64,000 bases of DNA from Coneutiohabitans sp964457925 (GTDB lineage Bacteria > Zhuqueibacterota > Zhuqueibacteria > Zhuqueibacterales > Zhuqueibacteraceae): positions 563,685 through 627,684 of the forward strand of contig CAYWGH010000001.1 in assembly GCA_964457925.1 (NCBI GenBank), written 5' to 3'. A program made the translations under genes and the position numbers. Shown piece after piece: positions 32,930 to 43,000 of the stretch. Each line of letters opens with the position of its first letter. Position 1 is the stretch's first letter. The notes under the pieces were generated by a model. That model worked only from the letters and a program-made list of their open reading frames with translations, did not search any database and was not told the origin of the DNA.

Positions 32930-34135
32930 CTACGACGCCAATCTCTTGATCACCACCAGCGTCGCATCATCCTCCCACTTGGCCCGGCCGCCAAATTCGA
33001 AGACGGTGCTGAAGATTATCTCCAGCAGCTCCGCAGCGCTTTTTTCTTGATGGTCGATGATTAAGCCTTGCAGGCGTTCCAAGCCAAAGGCTTCGCCTTC
33101 GGGGTTGTTGCGTTCGAAAATGCCGTCGCTGAACATCGCCAACACCGCGCCCGGTTCGAAATTGGCGAGCGACCGATGAATGGAAAGCTCCGGCAGCGCG
33201 CCGAGAATGATGCCGGTGGGTTTGAGTTCCGTCACCTCTTTACCGCGAATCAACAGCGGCGGAGGATGGCCGGCATTGGCGTAAATCACATGGCCGTTGC
33301 TCTCAATTTCGCCGTAAAACAGCGAAACGAAACGCGTCGAATACGTGCTGCGATGAATCACGCGGTTGAGCTTCTTGAGCGTGTGCACCATCTTCATTTG
33401 CTCTTCAAGCCCCATGCGCAAGCCGGTGACCACATCGCGCACGAGCAGAGCGGCGGGCAAACCATGGCCGCTTGCGTCGCCCACGCTTACACCGAACATT
33501 TCGTTGCTGTAGGGAAAATAATCGAACAAATCGCCGCCCACCAGTTCGGCGGGCTGCGAGCGCCCGGCGATTTCATAGCCTTTGATTTTTGGCGGGGCCT
33601 GGGGCAGCAGGCTGTTTTGAATATGCGCCGCTTGCTCCAAACCACTTTTAACGGCATCCGAGAAGAGCCGGTAATTCAACGCTGCCCGCACGGCGTTCAT
33701 GCAAAACTCGATCTCTTCCCGCACCCAGCCGGCTTTCAATTCGAACACCACGATCCAGCGCTCGCTCGGGCTGCGCACCACGGTGAACGCCGCCGGAATG
33801 GTATATTCCGCCTGCTTGCTGATTTCGGCATCGATGCTCAACGCGGGATCATCATAGATATAGCTGCCATATTTCAACAGCAGTTGCACCGCCTCCGAAT
33901 CCGCCGAAATTTTGGCCGTGGCGCGCGCGGACTTCGACATGCCGGGACGTTTCACCAAAACAAATTCATCTCCTTCTTCTTCATAGATGCGGCCATTGCT
34001 GATGTATAAATCCGCGCTGAAAGTATTTTCGATCACTTTAAGAATAGTGAACAAAAAATTCTTGCCGGTTTTTTCTTTGCCGATCGTAGTCAACAGCGAA
34101 TCCAATTTACGATAAAAATTCTTCGGTTCAATCAT
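32930..34135 (-). CDS. SpoIIE/RsbU-type PP2C serine phosphatase with N-terminal GAF-like domain
   Basis: 401 residues; AGGAAG before the ATG read at 34135. Residues ~1-165 look like a GAF-type sensor (FLFTILKVIENTFSADLYISNG). Residues ~185-400 are a PP2C phosphatase of the SpoIIE class: QAAHIQNSLLPQAPPKIKGYEIAGRS, ELVGGDLFDYF and GVSVGDASGHGLPAALLV carry the metal-binding aspartates, and LAMFSDGIFERNN and WEDDATLVVIK supply the rest. Known relatives dephosphorylate anti-anti-sigma factors in partner-switching stress control; no STAS or RsbW-like gene is nearby, so the target is elsewhere. Confidence 0.93.
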   Translation of the reverse strand: MIEPKNFYRKLDSLLTTIGKEKTGKNFLFTILKVIENTFSADLYISNGRIYEEEGDEFVLVKRPGMSKSARATAKISADSEAVQLLLKYGSYIYDDPALSIDAEISKQAEYTIPAAFTVVRSPSERWIVVFELKAGWVREEIEFCMNAVRAALNYRLFSDAVKSGLEQAAHIQNSLLPQAPPKIKGYEIAGRSQPAELVGGDLFDYFPYSNEMFGVSVGDASGHGLPAALLVRDVVTGLRMGLEEQMKMVHTLKKLNRVIHRSTYSTRFVSLFYGEIESNGHVIYANAGHPPPLLIRGKEVTELKPTGIILGALPELSIHRSLANFEPGAVLAMFSDGIFERNNPEGEAFGLERLQGLIIDHQEKSAAELLEIIFSTVFEFGGRAKWEDDATLVVIKRLAS

Positions 34136-34435
34136 GGACTTCCTTTCTTCGAATAATCGGCTGCAATAGTATCACTTTAAGCCGTCAGTTGCAACAGGCA
34201 AAAAGCCGTTCCGATTATTGATGAAATGTCATATATTGACGCCGCGTTTTGCGCCGATGATGGCGCAACTGAACGGATGGGAATCAAGATCTTCAGACAC
34301 GGATCAAAGCGGATTCGCCCTGATTTTATCCGTGCGGATCTGTTAATTCTGTGTTCATGGCGATCGCTCAAAAAGCAAAGCTTTCACTTGCCGTGTGATC
34401 AAATCCTGTTTTCAAACCAGGGAGAAAACTTAATC
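34136..34435. other. Divergent intergenic region with a small hairpin
   Basis: About 300 bases between the PP2C start (minus) and the HAD start (plus). It contains an imperfect hairpin, CACGGAT (34298-34304) against ATCCGTG (34328-34334), which can extend a few more pairs. No gene seen. Confidence 0.4.
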
Positions 34436-35116
34436 GTGAAGATTCTCTTATTCGACATCGACGGAACTCTTATTCATTCCGGCGGCTCGGGCATGCACGG
34501 CATGACCCTGGCCTTTGAAGAGCTTTATGGCGTTCCCAATGCTTTCGCGGGAATTCCGGTCTCGGGACGCACCGATGACTTGATTCTGCAAGACGCCTTT
34601 GCCAAAGCCGGCTTGCCGTGGGATGTGCGTGAAAGGCAACGCTACAAAGAAAGATACTTCTTGCATCTCGCGGAAGATATGCAGAAACCGCGCCCCCATC
34701 GCCGCATGATGCCGGGTTTTCCCGAATTGCTGGATCGCTTGCATGCCCTGCCGCATCTGCATCTCGGTTTGCTCACCGGCAATTGGAAAAAAGCGGCGGA
34801 GATTAAGCTTGCGCATTTCGATTTGTGGAAATATTTTGATTTTGGCGCGTTCAGCGACGATGAGAGCGACCGCAACAAGCTTGTGCCGCATGCGTTGCGC
34901 CGTGTGCAGCAGAAATACGGCTTCACACCGCACAATCATGACGTGTGTGTGATCGGCGACACCCCGCGCGACGTGGCCTGCGCCCGCCCGCACGGCGCCA
35001 TGGCTGTCGCCGTTGCCACCGGTGAATATAGCCTCGAACAACTGCGCGCTGCCGAACCGGATTTTTTGTTCGAGGATTTCTCGAACAACGAAGAGTTTGT
35101 TAAAATTTTTGTCTGA
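34436..35116 (+). CDS. HAD-superfamily phosphatase (phosphoglycolate-phosphatase-like)
   Basis: 226 residues. The GTG at 34436 was chosen because it follows AGGGAGAAAAC and puts the HAD motif I (LLFDIDGTLIHSGG, residues ~5-18) at the N-terminus; the frame reaches further up without family similarity. Motif II is LLTGN (HLGLLTGNWKKAAEIKL), and motifs III/IV lie in NKLVPHALRRVQQKY and CVIGDTPRDVACARPHGA. The cap region (SGRTDDLILQDAFAKAGLPW) is helical, as in Gph-type enzymes. Substrate not readable from sequence. It is followed after 94 bases by the DUF255 gene. Confidence 0.88.
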   Translation: MKILLFDIDGTLIHSGGSGMHGMTLAFEELYGVPNAFAGIPVSGRTDDLILQDAFAKAGLPWDVRERQRYKERYFLHLAEDMQKPRPHRRMMPGFPELLDRLHALPHLHLGLLTGNWKKAAEIKLAHFDLWKYFDFGAFSDDESDRNKLVPHALRRVQQKYGFTPHNHDVCVIGDTPRDVACARPHGAMAVAVATGEYSLEQLRAAEPDFLFEDFSNNEEFVKIFV

Positions 35117-35126
35117 GGAATAACCG

Positions 35127-35210
35127 TGAGTTGCTTGTTTCTGGTTGCTGGTTGCTGTTTTGCCGGAACGCCAGCAGCCAGCAACGAGAAACCAACAACG
35201 AGCAACGAGC
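35127..35210. repeat. Palindromic array of GTTGCTG / CAGCAAC heptamers
   Basis: The stretch between the HAD and DUF255 genes carries GGTTGCTGGTTGCTG on one side and CAGCAGCCAGCAACGAG on the other, forming a hairpin. The same heptamer (AACCAGC on the other strand) is inserted inside actB at 41764-41812. The DUF255 start codon follows directly. Confidence 0.65.
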
Positions 35211-37538
35211 ATGAAATTTACCAGCGGCCACTTCGTCGTCATCGGCTTAGCCGTACTTGCCCTCGCCGGCCTGGCGGGAAGCCATTTCAAGCTTCACCGC
35301 GTCGTCTTGCCGCCCTCTTCTCTTGACGTTGCTAAAAAGATCGCCGAGGATAAAATGAATGCTTTTTCCAACGAGGTTGCACACAAACTCGCGCATGGCC
35401 GCAAACCCAACCGCTTGATTCATGAAAAAAGTCCGTATCTCCTGCAACATGCCTTCAATCCCGTGGATTGGCATCCCTGGGGCGAAGAGGCCTTTGAGAA
35501 AGCGCGCCGTGAAAACAAACCGATTTTTTTATCGATCGGCTATTCCACCTGCCATTGGTGCCATGTGATGGAGCGTGAATCGTTCGAGAATGACAGCATC
35601 GCCGCGATCATGAATGAGCATTTCGTTTGCATCAAAGTCGATCGCGAAGAACGCCCGGATGTTGACAAAGTTTATATGACCGTGGTGCAGGGGTTGACCG
35701 GCAGCGGCGGCTGGCCGCTTTCGGCCTGGCTCACGCCGGATTTGAAACCGTACTATGCCGGCACCTATTTCCCGCCGGAGACGCGTTATGGCCGGCCGGG
35801 ATTCCCGCAGCTTTTACTGCAACTGAGCCGCGCCTGGCTGGAGCAGCGCGAGAAGGTGCTGGAATCAAGCGAGCAGATCATCACCGCGCTGCAGGAGCAT
35901 GCGATGCAGGGAGATTCGGCGCAACCGGTACTGTTCGAACCCATGATGCGCACGGCGTTCGCACAGTTTTCCCAAAGCTATGATGAACGTCTCGGCGGTT
36001 TTGGCAGCGCGCCGAAATTTCCGCGGCCCTCGGTGTTCAACTTTTTACTGCGTTATCATGCGCGACATCAAAACCAGCCAGCATTGGAGATGACGCTGAA
36101 CACGCTGCGCCGCATGTGGGCCGGCGGCATGTACGATCACCTCGGCGGCGGCTTTCATCGTTATTCCGTTGACGCCTATTGGCGCGTGCCGCATTTCGAG
36201 AAGATGCTGTATGATCAGGCGCAGCTCGTGTGGGTTTATCTCGAAGCCTACCAAATCACGCGCGAACCGTTTTATGCGCAGGTCGCGACCGATATCCTCG
36301 ATTATGTTTTGCGCGACATGACGCATCCCGGCGGCGGCTTTTATTCCGCGGAAGACGCCGACAGTGCACCCGATCCGCAGCATCCCGAGGAAAAAGAAGA
36401 GGGCGCGTTTTACATGTGGCGCAAGCAGGAGATTGTTGATTTGCTCGGCGCGAAAGATGCCGAGATTTTTAATTATCTCTATGGCGTGAGCGACAGCGGC
36501 AATACCATCAGCGATCCCCAGGGTGAATTTCATGATCGCAACGTGTTGTATGCCGCTTACACGCCGGCAGAAGCGGCAAAACGTTTCGGCGTGTCCGAAG
36601 TAGAGATCAACAAAATCATTGAACGCAGCCGCGCGCAGCTCTTCGAACAGCGTTTACAGCGGCCGCGCCCGCATCTCGACGATAAAATCATCACTGCCTG
36701 GAACGGGTTGATGATTTCGGCCTTCAGTCGCGCTTATCAAGTGCTGGGCGAGCGCATGTATCTCGAAGCCGCGCTGCGTGCTGCGGGTTTTGTCCTGGCA
36801 AAAAATTTTGATCCGGCTAAGAACACGCTCAAACGCCGCTACCGCGACGGCGAAGCCAAGTATCCCGGCCATCTCGATGACTATGCTTATTTCACGCTTG
36901 GCCTGCTCGATCTTTATGAAGCGAGTTTCGATATTTCGTGGCTGCAAGTCGCAGCGGCATTGACTGAAACGCAAAACCGCGTTTTTGCTGATGAAAAAGA
37001 GGGCGGTTTTTTCGATTCCTCCGGCGAAGACAAATCCATTCTCCTGCGCATGAAGGAAGAATATGACGGCGCCGAGCCTTCCGGCAATGCCATAGCCGCG
37101 TCAAACCTTCTGCGTCTCGCGCAAATGCTGGATCGCCCGGACTGGCGGGAAGTGGCGGAGAAAACTCTGCAGGCATTTGCCCGGCGTCTGGAAAAAATGC
37201 CGCATGCGGCTCCGCAAACGCTGGCAGCGATGGATTTCATGCTCGACAAGCCTAAACAGATCATCATCGCGGGCAAGCCTCATGCGGATGATGCGAAAAT
37301 TTTGTTGCAGGCCGTGCACGAACGCTTTATTCCCAACAAAATCTTATTGCTTGCCGACGGCGGCGAGGGCCAGAAATATCTCAGCGGGAAGTTGCCGATC
37401 GTGGAATCAATGACGATGATCGGCGGCAAAGCCACAGCGTACGTGTGTGAGAATTATGCCTGCCAATTGCCCGTGAATGAGGGGAAGGCGCTGGCGGCAT
37501 TGTTGCGCCAGAACGATGGTTTGCAGGCAAATCGCTAG
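35211..37538 (+). CDS. Thioredoxin-domain protein of the YyaL/SSP411 (DUF255) family
   Basis: 775 residues from ATG 35211. An N-terminal hydrophobic segment (FVVIGLAVLALAGLAGSHF) suggests membrane anchoring or export, unusual for this mostly soluble family. Residues ~60-180 are the thioredoxin-like DUF255 domain with the diagnostic block SIGYSTCHWCHVMERESFE and KVDREERPDVDKVYM, then GGWPLSAWLTPD and YAGTYFPPE. The remaining ~550 residues are an (alpha/alpha)6 toroid like that of six-hairpin sugar epimerases (HLGGGFHRYSVDAYWRVPHFEKMLYDQ). Function is unsettled in all organisms. Its start abuts a repeat array. Confidence 0.93.
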   Translation: MKFTSGHFVVIGLAVLALAGLAGSHFKLHRVVLPPSSLDVAKKIAEDKMNAFSNEVAHKLAHGRKPNRLIHEKSPYLLQHAFNPVDWHPWGEEAFEKARRENKPIFLSIGYSTCHWCHVMERESFENDSIAAIMNEHFVCIKVDREERPDVDKVYMTVVQGLTGSGGWPLSAWLTPDLKPYYAGTYFPPETRYGRPGFPQLLLQLSRAWLEQREKVLESSEQIITALQEHAMQGDSAQPVLFEPMMRTAFAQFSQSYDERLGGFGSAPKFPRPSVFNFLLRYHARHQNQPALEMTLNTLRRMWAGGMYDHLGGGFHRYSVDAYWRVPHFEKMLYDQAQLVWVYLEAYQITREPFYAQVATDILDYVLRDMTHPGGGFYSAEDADSAPDPQHPEEKEEGAFYMWRKQEIVDLLGAKDAEIFNYLYGVSDSGNTISDPQGEFHDRNVLYAAYTPAEAAKRFGVSEVEINKIIERSRAQLFEQRLQRPRPHLDDKIITAWNGLMISAFSRAYQVLGERMYLEAALRAAGFVLAKNFDPAKNTLKRRYRDGEAKYPGHLDDYAYFTLGLLDLYEASFDISWLQVAAALTETQNRVFADEKEGGFFDSSGEDKSILLRMKEEYDGAEPSGNAIAASNLLRLAQMLDRPDWREVAEKTLQAFARRLEKMPHAAPQTLAAMDFMLDKPKQIIIAGKPHADDAKILLQAVHERFIPNKILLLADGGEGQKYLSGKLPIVESMTMIGGKATAYVCENYACQLPVNEGKALAALLRQNDGLQANR

Positions 37539-37604
37539 CCTAAAAATAAAATGTTAACAAATAATCGAAGAGATCATGGCAAAACTTTCTGACCGGAGTC
37601 TGGC

Positions 37605-39095
37605 ATGAAATACATCCTGGCGTTGGATCAAGGCACAACAAGCAGTCGCAGCATAGTCTTTGATCAGAACGGCAGCATTTTGGCGCGAGCGCAGCAGGAA
37701 TTTAAACAACATTATCCGCAGCCGGGATGGGTGGAGCATGATCCCGAAGAAATTTGGCAGACGCAGCTTGCAGCCGCACGGGCGGCGCTGCAACAGGCAA
37801 ATGTCACCGCAAACGACATTGCCGCCCTCGGCATCACCAATCAGCGCGAGACCGTGATGTTGTGGGAGCGCAAAACCGGCAAACCGGTACACCGCGCGAT
37901 TGTCTGGCAAGATCGCCGCACCGCGCCCATCTGTGAAGAATTGCGCAAAACCGCATTGGGCAAAGAGATTCCGCAGCGCACCGGCCTTGTTGCAGATCCC
38001 TATTTCTCCGGCACCAAAATCAAATGGCTGCTCGAACATACTCCAAATTTACGCGCACGCGCGCGCCAGGGCGACATCGCGTTCGGAACCATCGACAGTT
38101 GGTTGTTGTGGAAATTGACCGGCGGCAAAGTGCATGCAACAGATTGCTCGAACGCCTCACGCACTCTGCTCTTCAATATTCATGAGGTTGATTGGGATCG
38201 CGATTTGCTTTCCCATCTCGACATTCCCGCAGCAATACTTCCCCGCGTTCGCCCCAGCAGCGGCATTTTCGGATTGACGGCGCCGGATTTGTTTGGCGGT
38301 GAAATTCCCATCGCCGGCATTGCCGGTGATCAACAGGCCGCGTTGTTCGGCCAGGCGTGCTTCACGCCCGGCATGTTCAAGAATACTTACGGCACCGGCT
38401 GTTTTTTGCTGACCTCAACCGGTGATCAAATCATTCACTCAAAAAACGGCTTGCTCACCACGATCGCCTGGCAAATCGGCAACGGCAAAGTGCAATATGC
38501 GCTCGAAGGTTCAGTGTTCATTGCCGGCGCGGTGGTGCAATGGCTGCGTGATGAATTGCAACTCATCAAATCCGCTGCTGAAATTGAGAATCTTGCGGCG
38601 CAAGTGCAGGACAACGGCGGCGTATTTCTCGTGCCGGCGTTTGTCGGGCTGGGTTCTCCTTATTGGGATGCGGAGGCGCGCGGCACGATTGTCGGGTTGA
38701 CGCGCGGCGCGAATCGCAGTCACATGGCGCGCGCGGCTTTGGAGAGTATCGCTTATCAATCGCGCGATCTGGCGCAAGCAATGCAGGAAGACGCAGGTAC
38801 GCCGATAGCTGAGTTACGCGTTGACGGCGGCGCGGTGACCAACAACCTGCTTATGCAATTTCAGGCGGACATTCTCAACACCCCAGTGGTGCGGCCGGCC
38901 ATAACGGAAACCACCTCACTCGGCGCGGCTTATCTCGCCGGCATGGCGGTCGGCTATTGGCGTGATTTGGAAGATATTGCGCATCATTGGCAGGAAGAAA
39001 AAAGATTTGCCGCACAGATGGCGGAAACGGACCGCCAACGGCTCTATCAAAATTGGCAAAAAGCCGTGACGCGCGCACGCGGATGGCTAATCTAA
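37605..39095 (+). CDS. glpK: Glycerol kinase
   Basis: 496 residues, normal length; a GGAG site precedes ATG 37605. Phosphorylates glycerol to glycerol-3-phosphate in the cytoplasm. FGGY-kinase blocks: YILALDQGTTSSRSIVFDQ (ATP site), GWVEHDPEEIW, NQRETVMLWE, AIVWQDRRT (substrate arginine-aspartate region), FGTIDSWLLWKLTG, GIAGDQQAALFGQ, YGTGCFLL and LRVDGGAVTNNLLMQFQAD. No glpF or glpD lies beside it. It precedes the ACIII cluster by about 300 bases and is probably a separate unit. Confidence 0.96.
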   Translation: MKYILALDQGTTSSRSIVFDQNGSILARAQQEFKQHYPQPGWVEHDPEEIWQTQLAAARAALQQANVTANDIAALGITNQRETVMLWERKTGKPVHRAIVWQDRRTAPICEELRKTALGKEIPQRTGLVADPYFSGTKIKWLLEHTPNLRARARQGDIAFGTIDSWLLWKLTGGKVHATDCSNASRTLLFNIHEVDWDRDLLSHLDIPAAILPRVRPSSGIFGLTAPDLFGGEIPIAGIAGDQQAALFGQACFTPGMFKNTYGTGCFLLTSTGDQIIHSKNGLLTTIAWQIGNGKVQYALEGSVFIAGAVVQWLRDELQLIKSAAEIENLAAQVQDNGGVFLVPAFVGLGSPYWDAEARGTIVGLTRGANRSHMARAALESIAYQSRDLAQAMQEDAGTPIAELRVDGGAVTNNLLMQFQADILNTPVVRPAITETTSLGAAYLAGMAVGYWRDLEDIAHHWQEEKRFAAQMAETDRQRLYQNWQKAVTRARGWLI

Positions 39096-39179
39096 ATTAA
39101 GAAGCTAATGCCGCCCAGCGCGTATTGATTTTATGACGCGTTGCATCGTTATTTTGTCTTATGTTTACGAGAAATTCGC

Positions 39180-39207
39180 TTGACAATGTAGGATTCTTTT
39201 CTATTTT
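39180..39207 (+). promoter_or_regulatory. Promoter-like sequence ahead of the ACIII operon
   Basis: A full-consensus -35 box TTGACA (39180-39185), a 16-base spacer and TATTTT (39202-39207) lie about 190 bases before actA. They fit the start of a long leader for the 13-kb respiratory unit. No gene is seen in the remainder of 39096-39398. Confidence 0.5.
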
Positions 39208-39398
39208 TGACGTGTTTTTGCATGAGAGCGTGAGTCGGGGGGAGGCAGACCAGGAAAGGTAGAAGGGTCGAGATTAACTACTCGCCGTATTGTTGCGCTT
39301 GTTGATCTGCATAACTGCGCAGGCGCGCCCGCCTTTGATGTCATACTTACGCAAATTTGAAAACAACGTTTGGCTGGATTTATTGCTCGAGAGATCCG

Positions 39399-40046
39399 AT
39401 GGCTCAGATTTTTCACCCGAGTACGAACACCTTTTCGAAAGTCAGTATTTTTGGCGCAGTTTTTTTTATCGGCGGCCTGCTTTGGTTTATGCTCGCGTTC
39501 GAGCGGTCGTCATATGTCACTCAAGCAAACGTTGTGCGCGAGCAGCCTGTACCATTTAGCCATCGCCATCACGTCGGCCAGCTCGGTATCGATTGCCGTT
39601 ATTGCCATACCTCTGTTGAAGAAACCGGCTTTGCCGGCGTTCCTTCCACCAAAACCTGCATGACTTGCCATTCACAAATCCACACGAATGCACAAATGCT
39701 GGAACCGGTGCGCGCGAGCTGGCGCGACGATCGCTCCATCGAATGGGTGCGTGTTAACGACCTGCCCGATTTTGTTTATTTTAATCACAGCATTCATTTG
39801 AAAAAAGGCGTGGGCTGCGTCACCTGCCACGGCCCGATTCAGGAAATGGCGCTCACCTGGCGCGAGAATCCCCTGGACATGGCGTGGTGTCTCGAATGCC
39901 ATCGCAATCCCGAAAAATTTGTGCGGCCGCGTGAACAAGTCTTCAGCACCACATGGCAGGCCGATGATCAAGCCGCGTTGGGCGCAAAGCTCATGCAAGA
40001 ATATGACATTCAGAAATTAACCAATTGTTCAATTTGCCATCGATGA
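39399..40046 (+). CDS. actA: ACIII subunit ActA, membrane-bound pentaheme cytochrome c
   Basis: 215 residues from ATG 39399 (MAQIFHPSTNTFSK); the frame runs up to 39357 but the start after GAGAG fits family N-termini. One signal-anchor helix (ISIFGAVFFIGGLLWFMLAF-like) near residue 20 is followed by five CxxCH heme sites: CRYCH, CMTCH, CVTCH, CLECH and CSICH, exactly the number in ActA. It would take electrons from the Fe-S subunit and pass them to the monoheme ActE. It overlaps actB by ATGA, so the two are coupled. First gene of the cluster. Confidence 0.95.
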   Translation: MAQIFHPSTNTFSKVSIFGAVFFIGGLLWFMLAFERSSYVTQANVVREQPVPFSHRHHVGQLGIDCRYCHTSVEETGFAGVPSTKTCMTCHSQIHTNAQMLEPVRASWRDDRSIEWVRVNDLPDFVYFNHSIHLKKGVGCVTCHGPIQEMALTWRENPLDMAWCLECHRNPEKFVRPREQVFSTTWQADDQAALGAKLMQEYDIQKLTNCSICHR

Positions 40047-43000
40047 ACACTCCGATTGATATAACGCCTCACTCCACCAGCGCGTTAACCGGCGCTTTCG
40101 ATTTGGAAGCCATGCGGCAGCGTTTGCGCAATAAACACGGCAAACAATACTGGCGCTGCTTGGAAGAACTGGCGGATACGCCGGCGTTTCAAAAATTCGT
40201 TGAGAATGAATTTGCCGAAGGCGTGGTTGATTATTCCAGCGCAGTCAATCGCCGCAATTTTCTCAAGTTTATGGGCGCCTCGCTGGCTTTGGCTGGTTTG
40301 AATGCCTGCACGCGCCAGCCGGTTGAGAAGATCGTGCCATATGTGCAAGCGCCCGAGCAACTTGTGGCAGGTAAGCCGTTGTATTTCGCCACAGCCATGG
40401 TGCAACGCGGCTTTGCGCAAGGCTTGCTGGTCGAAAGCCATATGGGCCGTCCCACCAAAGTCGAAGGTAATCCGGATCATCCCGCCAGTTTGGGCGCAAC
40501 CGATATTTTTGCGCAAGCGTCGGTTCTGACGTTATATGATCCCGATCGCTCGCAAGTGATCATGAGGGCGGGACGCATCAGCACTTGGGAGGCTTTTCTT
40601 GCTGAACTGAATTTGAAGCTCGAGACGTTGCGGCAAAAGCAGGGCGCGGGTTTGCGCATTCTCACCGAAACCGTGACCTCGCCGACGCTCGCCGGCCAGC
40701 TCAACAAAATTCTCGCCGCATTTCCGGCGGCAAAGTGGCATCAATATGAACCGGCGGCGCGCGACAGTAGCCGGGCCGGCAGCCATATGGCGTTCGGTGA
40801 ATACGTTGAGACGCAACATCGCTTCGAAAACGCGCAGGTTATTCTTTCTCTAGATTCCGATTTTCTCATCGATCATCCCAACAGCGTGCGCTATGCGCGG
40901 GAGTTTTCAGCCAAACGCCGCGTCGCTGAGGGTTCCTCAGAGATGAACCGGCTCTATGCCCTCGAAAGCACGCCCACGTTGACCGGCGCGATGGCGGATC
41001 ACCGCTTGGCCATGCGCGCGCGAGAGATTGAAATTTTTGCCGCGGCGTTGGCAGCGGAACTCGGCGTTGCGGCAGCAGGCAATCCGCATTCCGCATTCTC
41101 AAATCCAAAATCATCGCAGTGGCTCAAGGCGATCGCGGGCGATCTGCAAAAGCATCGCGGCGCCAGCATCATTATCGCCGGAGATTATCAGCCCCCGGCC
41201 GTGCACATGCTCGCGCATGCAATGAATCATGCTCTCGGCAATGTTGGTCGAACCGTTTTCTACACTGCTTCAGTGGAAGCGAATCCCGTCGATCAACTGG
41301 CCTCGTTGCGTGAATTGGTGCAAGACATGAATTCCGGCGCGGTTGACGTGCTGATGATTCTCGACGGCAATCCCGTGTTTACGGCGCCGGCTGATCTTGA
41401 CTTTGCCGGCGCGCTCGCCAAAGTCGGATTGCGTGTGCAGCTCAGTTTGTACGAAGACGAAACGGCGGCGTTTTGCCACTGGCACATTCCGGCCACACAT
41501 TATCTCGAATCGTGGAGCGATGCGCGCGCCTTCGACGGGACGATCTCAGTGATGCAGCCGTTAATCGCGCCGCTTTACGGCGGCAAATCTGCGCACGAAT
41601 TGCTCGCGGTTGTCACTGGCCAGCCGGGCTTGACGAGTTATGATATCGTACGCGATCACTGGAAGGCGCAGCAGAATTCTTCTGATTTTGAAAAATTCTG
41701 GCAAACCTCGCTGCACGACGGTGTGATTGCAGATACTGCTTTTCAACCCAAGCAAGTCACTTTAGCAACCAGCAACCAGTATCCAGCAACCAGCAACCAG
41801 CAACCAGCGACCGGCCTGGAAATCATTTTTCGCCCCGATCCCAATGTTGGCGACGGACGTTTTGCGAACAACGGCTGGTTGCAGGAATTGCCCAAGCCGC
41901 TCACCAAGCTAACTTGGGATAACGCCGCACTGATCAGCCCGGCAACCGCACAGCGTTTGAATTTGAACAATGAGGATGTAGTCGAACTGAATTATCAAAA
42001 CCGTAGAATCAACGCGCCGGTTTGGATCATGCCCGGCCATCCCGAAGATGCTGTGACCGTGCATCTTGGTTATGGCCGAACCGCAGGCGGACAAATTGCC
42101 AATGGTGTCGGCTTCAACGCCTATGCGTTGAGAACCTCAGAATCGCCCTGGTTTGGCAGCGGCGTTGAGATTCGTAAAACCGGAGACCGCTACAAGCTCG
42201 CCACCACGCAGATGCACCATAGCATGGAAAACCGCCATCTGGTGCGTGAGGGCACGCTGGCTGAATATCTGGAACATCCAGAATTCGTGCATGAGATGGG
42301 GCATGATCCGGCGCCAGGCATGACGCTTTATCCTGCGCACAAATACGAAGACAATGCCTGGGGCATGGTGATCGATTTGAATGCCTGTTTGGGATGCAAT
42401 GCCTGCACCGTTGCCTGCCAATCGGAAAATAATATTGCCGTCGTCGGTAAGGAGCAGGTTCTCATCGGCCGTGAGATGCACTGGATTCGCGTCGATCGTT
42501 ATTACGAAGGCGATCTTGATCATCCCGAAACTTATCATCAGCCCGTGCCGTGCATGCACTGTGAAAATGCGCCCTGCGAGCCGGTGTGCCCGGTGGGCGC
42601 GACGGTCCACAGCGATGAGGGCTTGAATGACATGGTTTACAATCGCTGCGTCGGCACGCGCTATTGCGCCAACAACTGCCCGTACAAAGTGCGGCGCTTC
42701 AACTTCCTGCTTTACTCGGATTTCCAAACGCCGAGCTTGAAGCTGCAGCGCAATCCGGACGTTACCGTGCGCTCGCGCGGCGTGATGGAGAAATGTACCT
42801 ACTGCGTGCAGCGCATCAATGCCGCGCGCATCGAGGCCAAAAAAGAAGATCGCGACATTCGCGATGGCGAGGTTCTAACGGCCTGCCAGCAAGTGTGTCC
42901 CGCGCAGGCGATTACGTTCGGCAATATCAACGATCCCAACAGCCGCGTCAAAAAACTGCGTGAGAGCAAGCTTAATTACGGCTTGTTGACGGATTTGAAT

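Noticed and set aside
41764..41812. A CRISPR-like repeat array
   Set aside because: Units are only 7 bases with no spacers and lie in frame inside actB.
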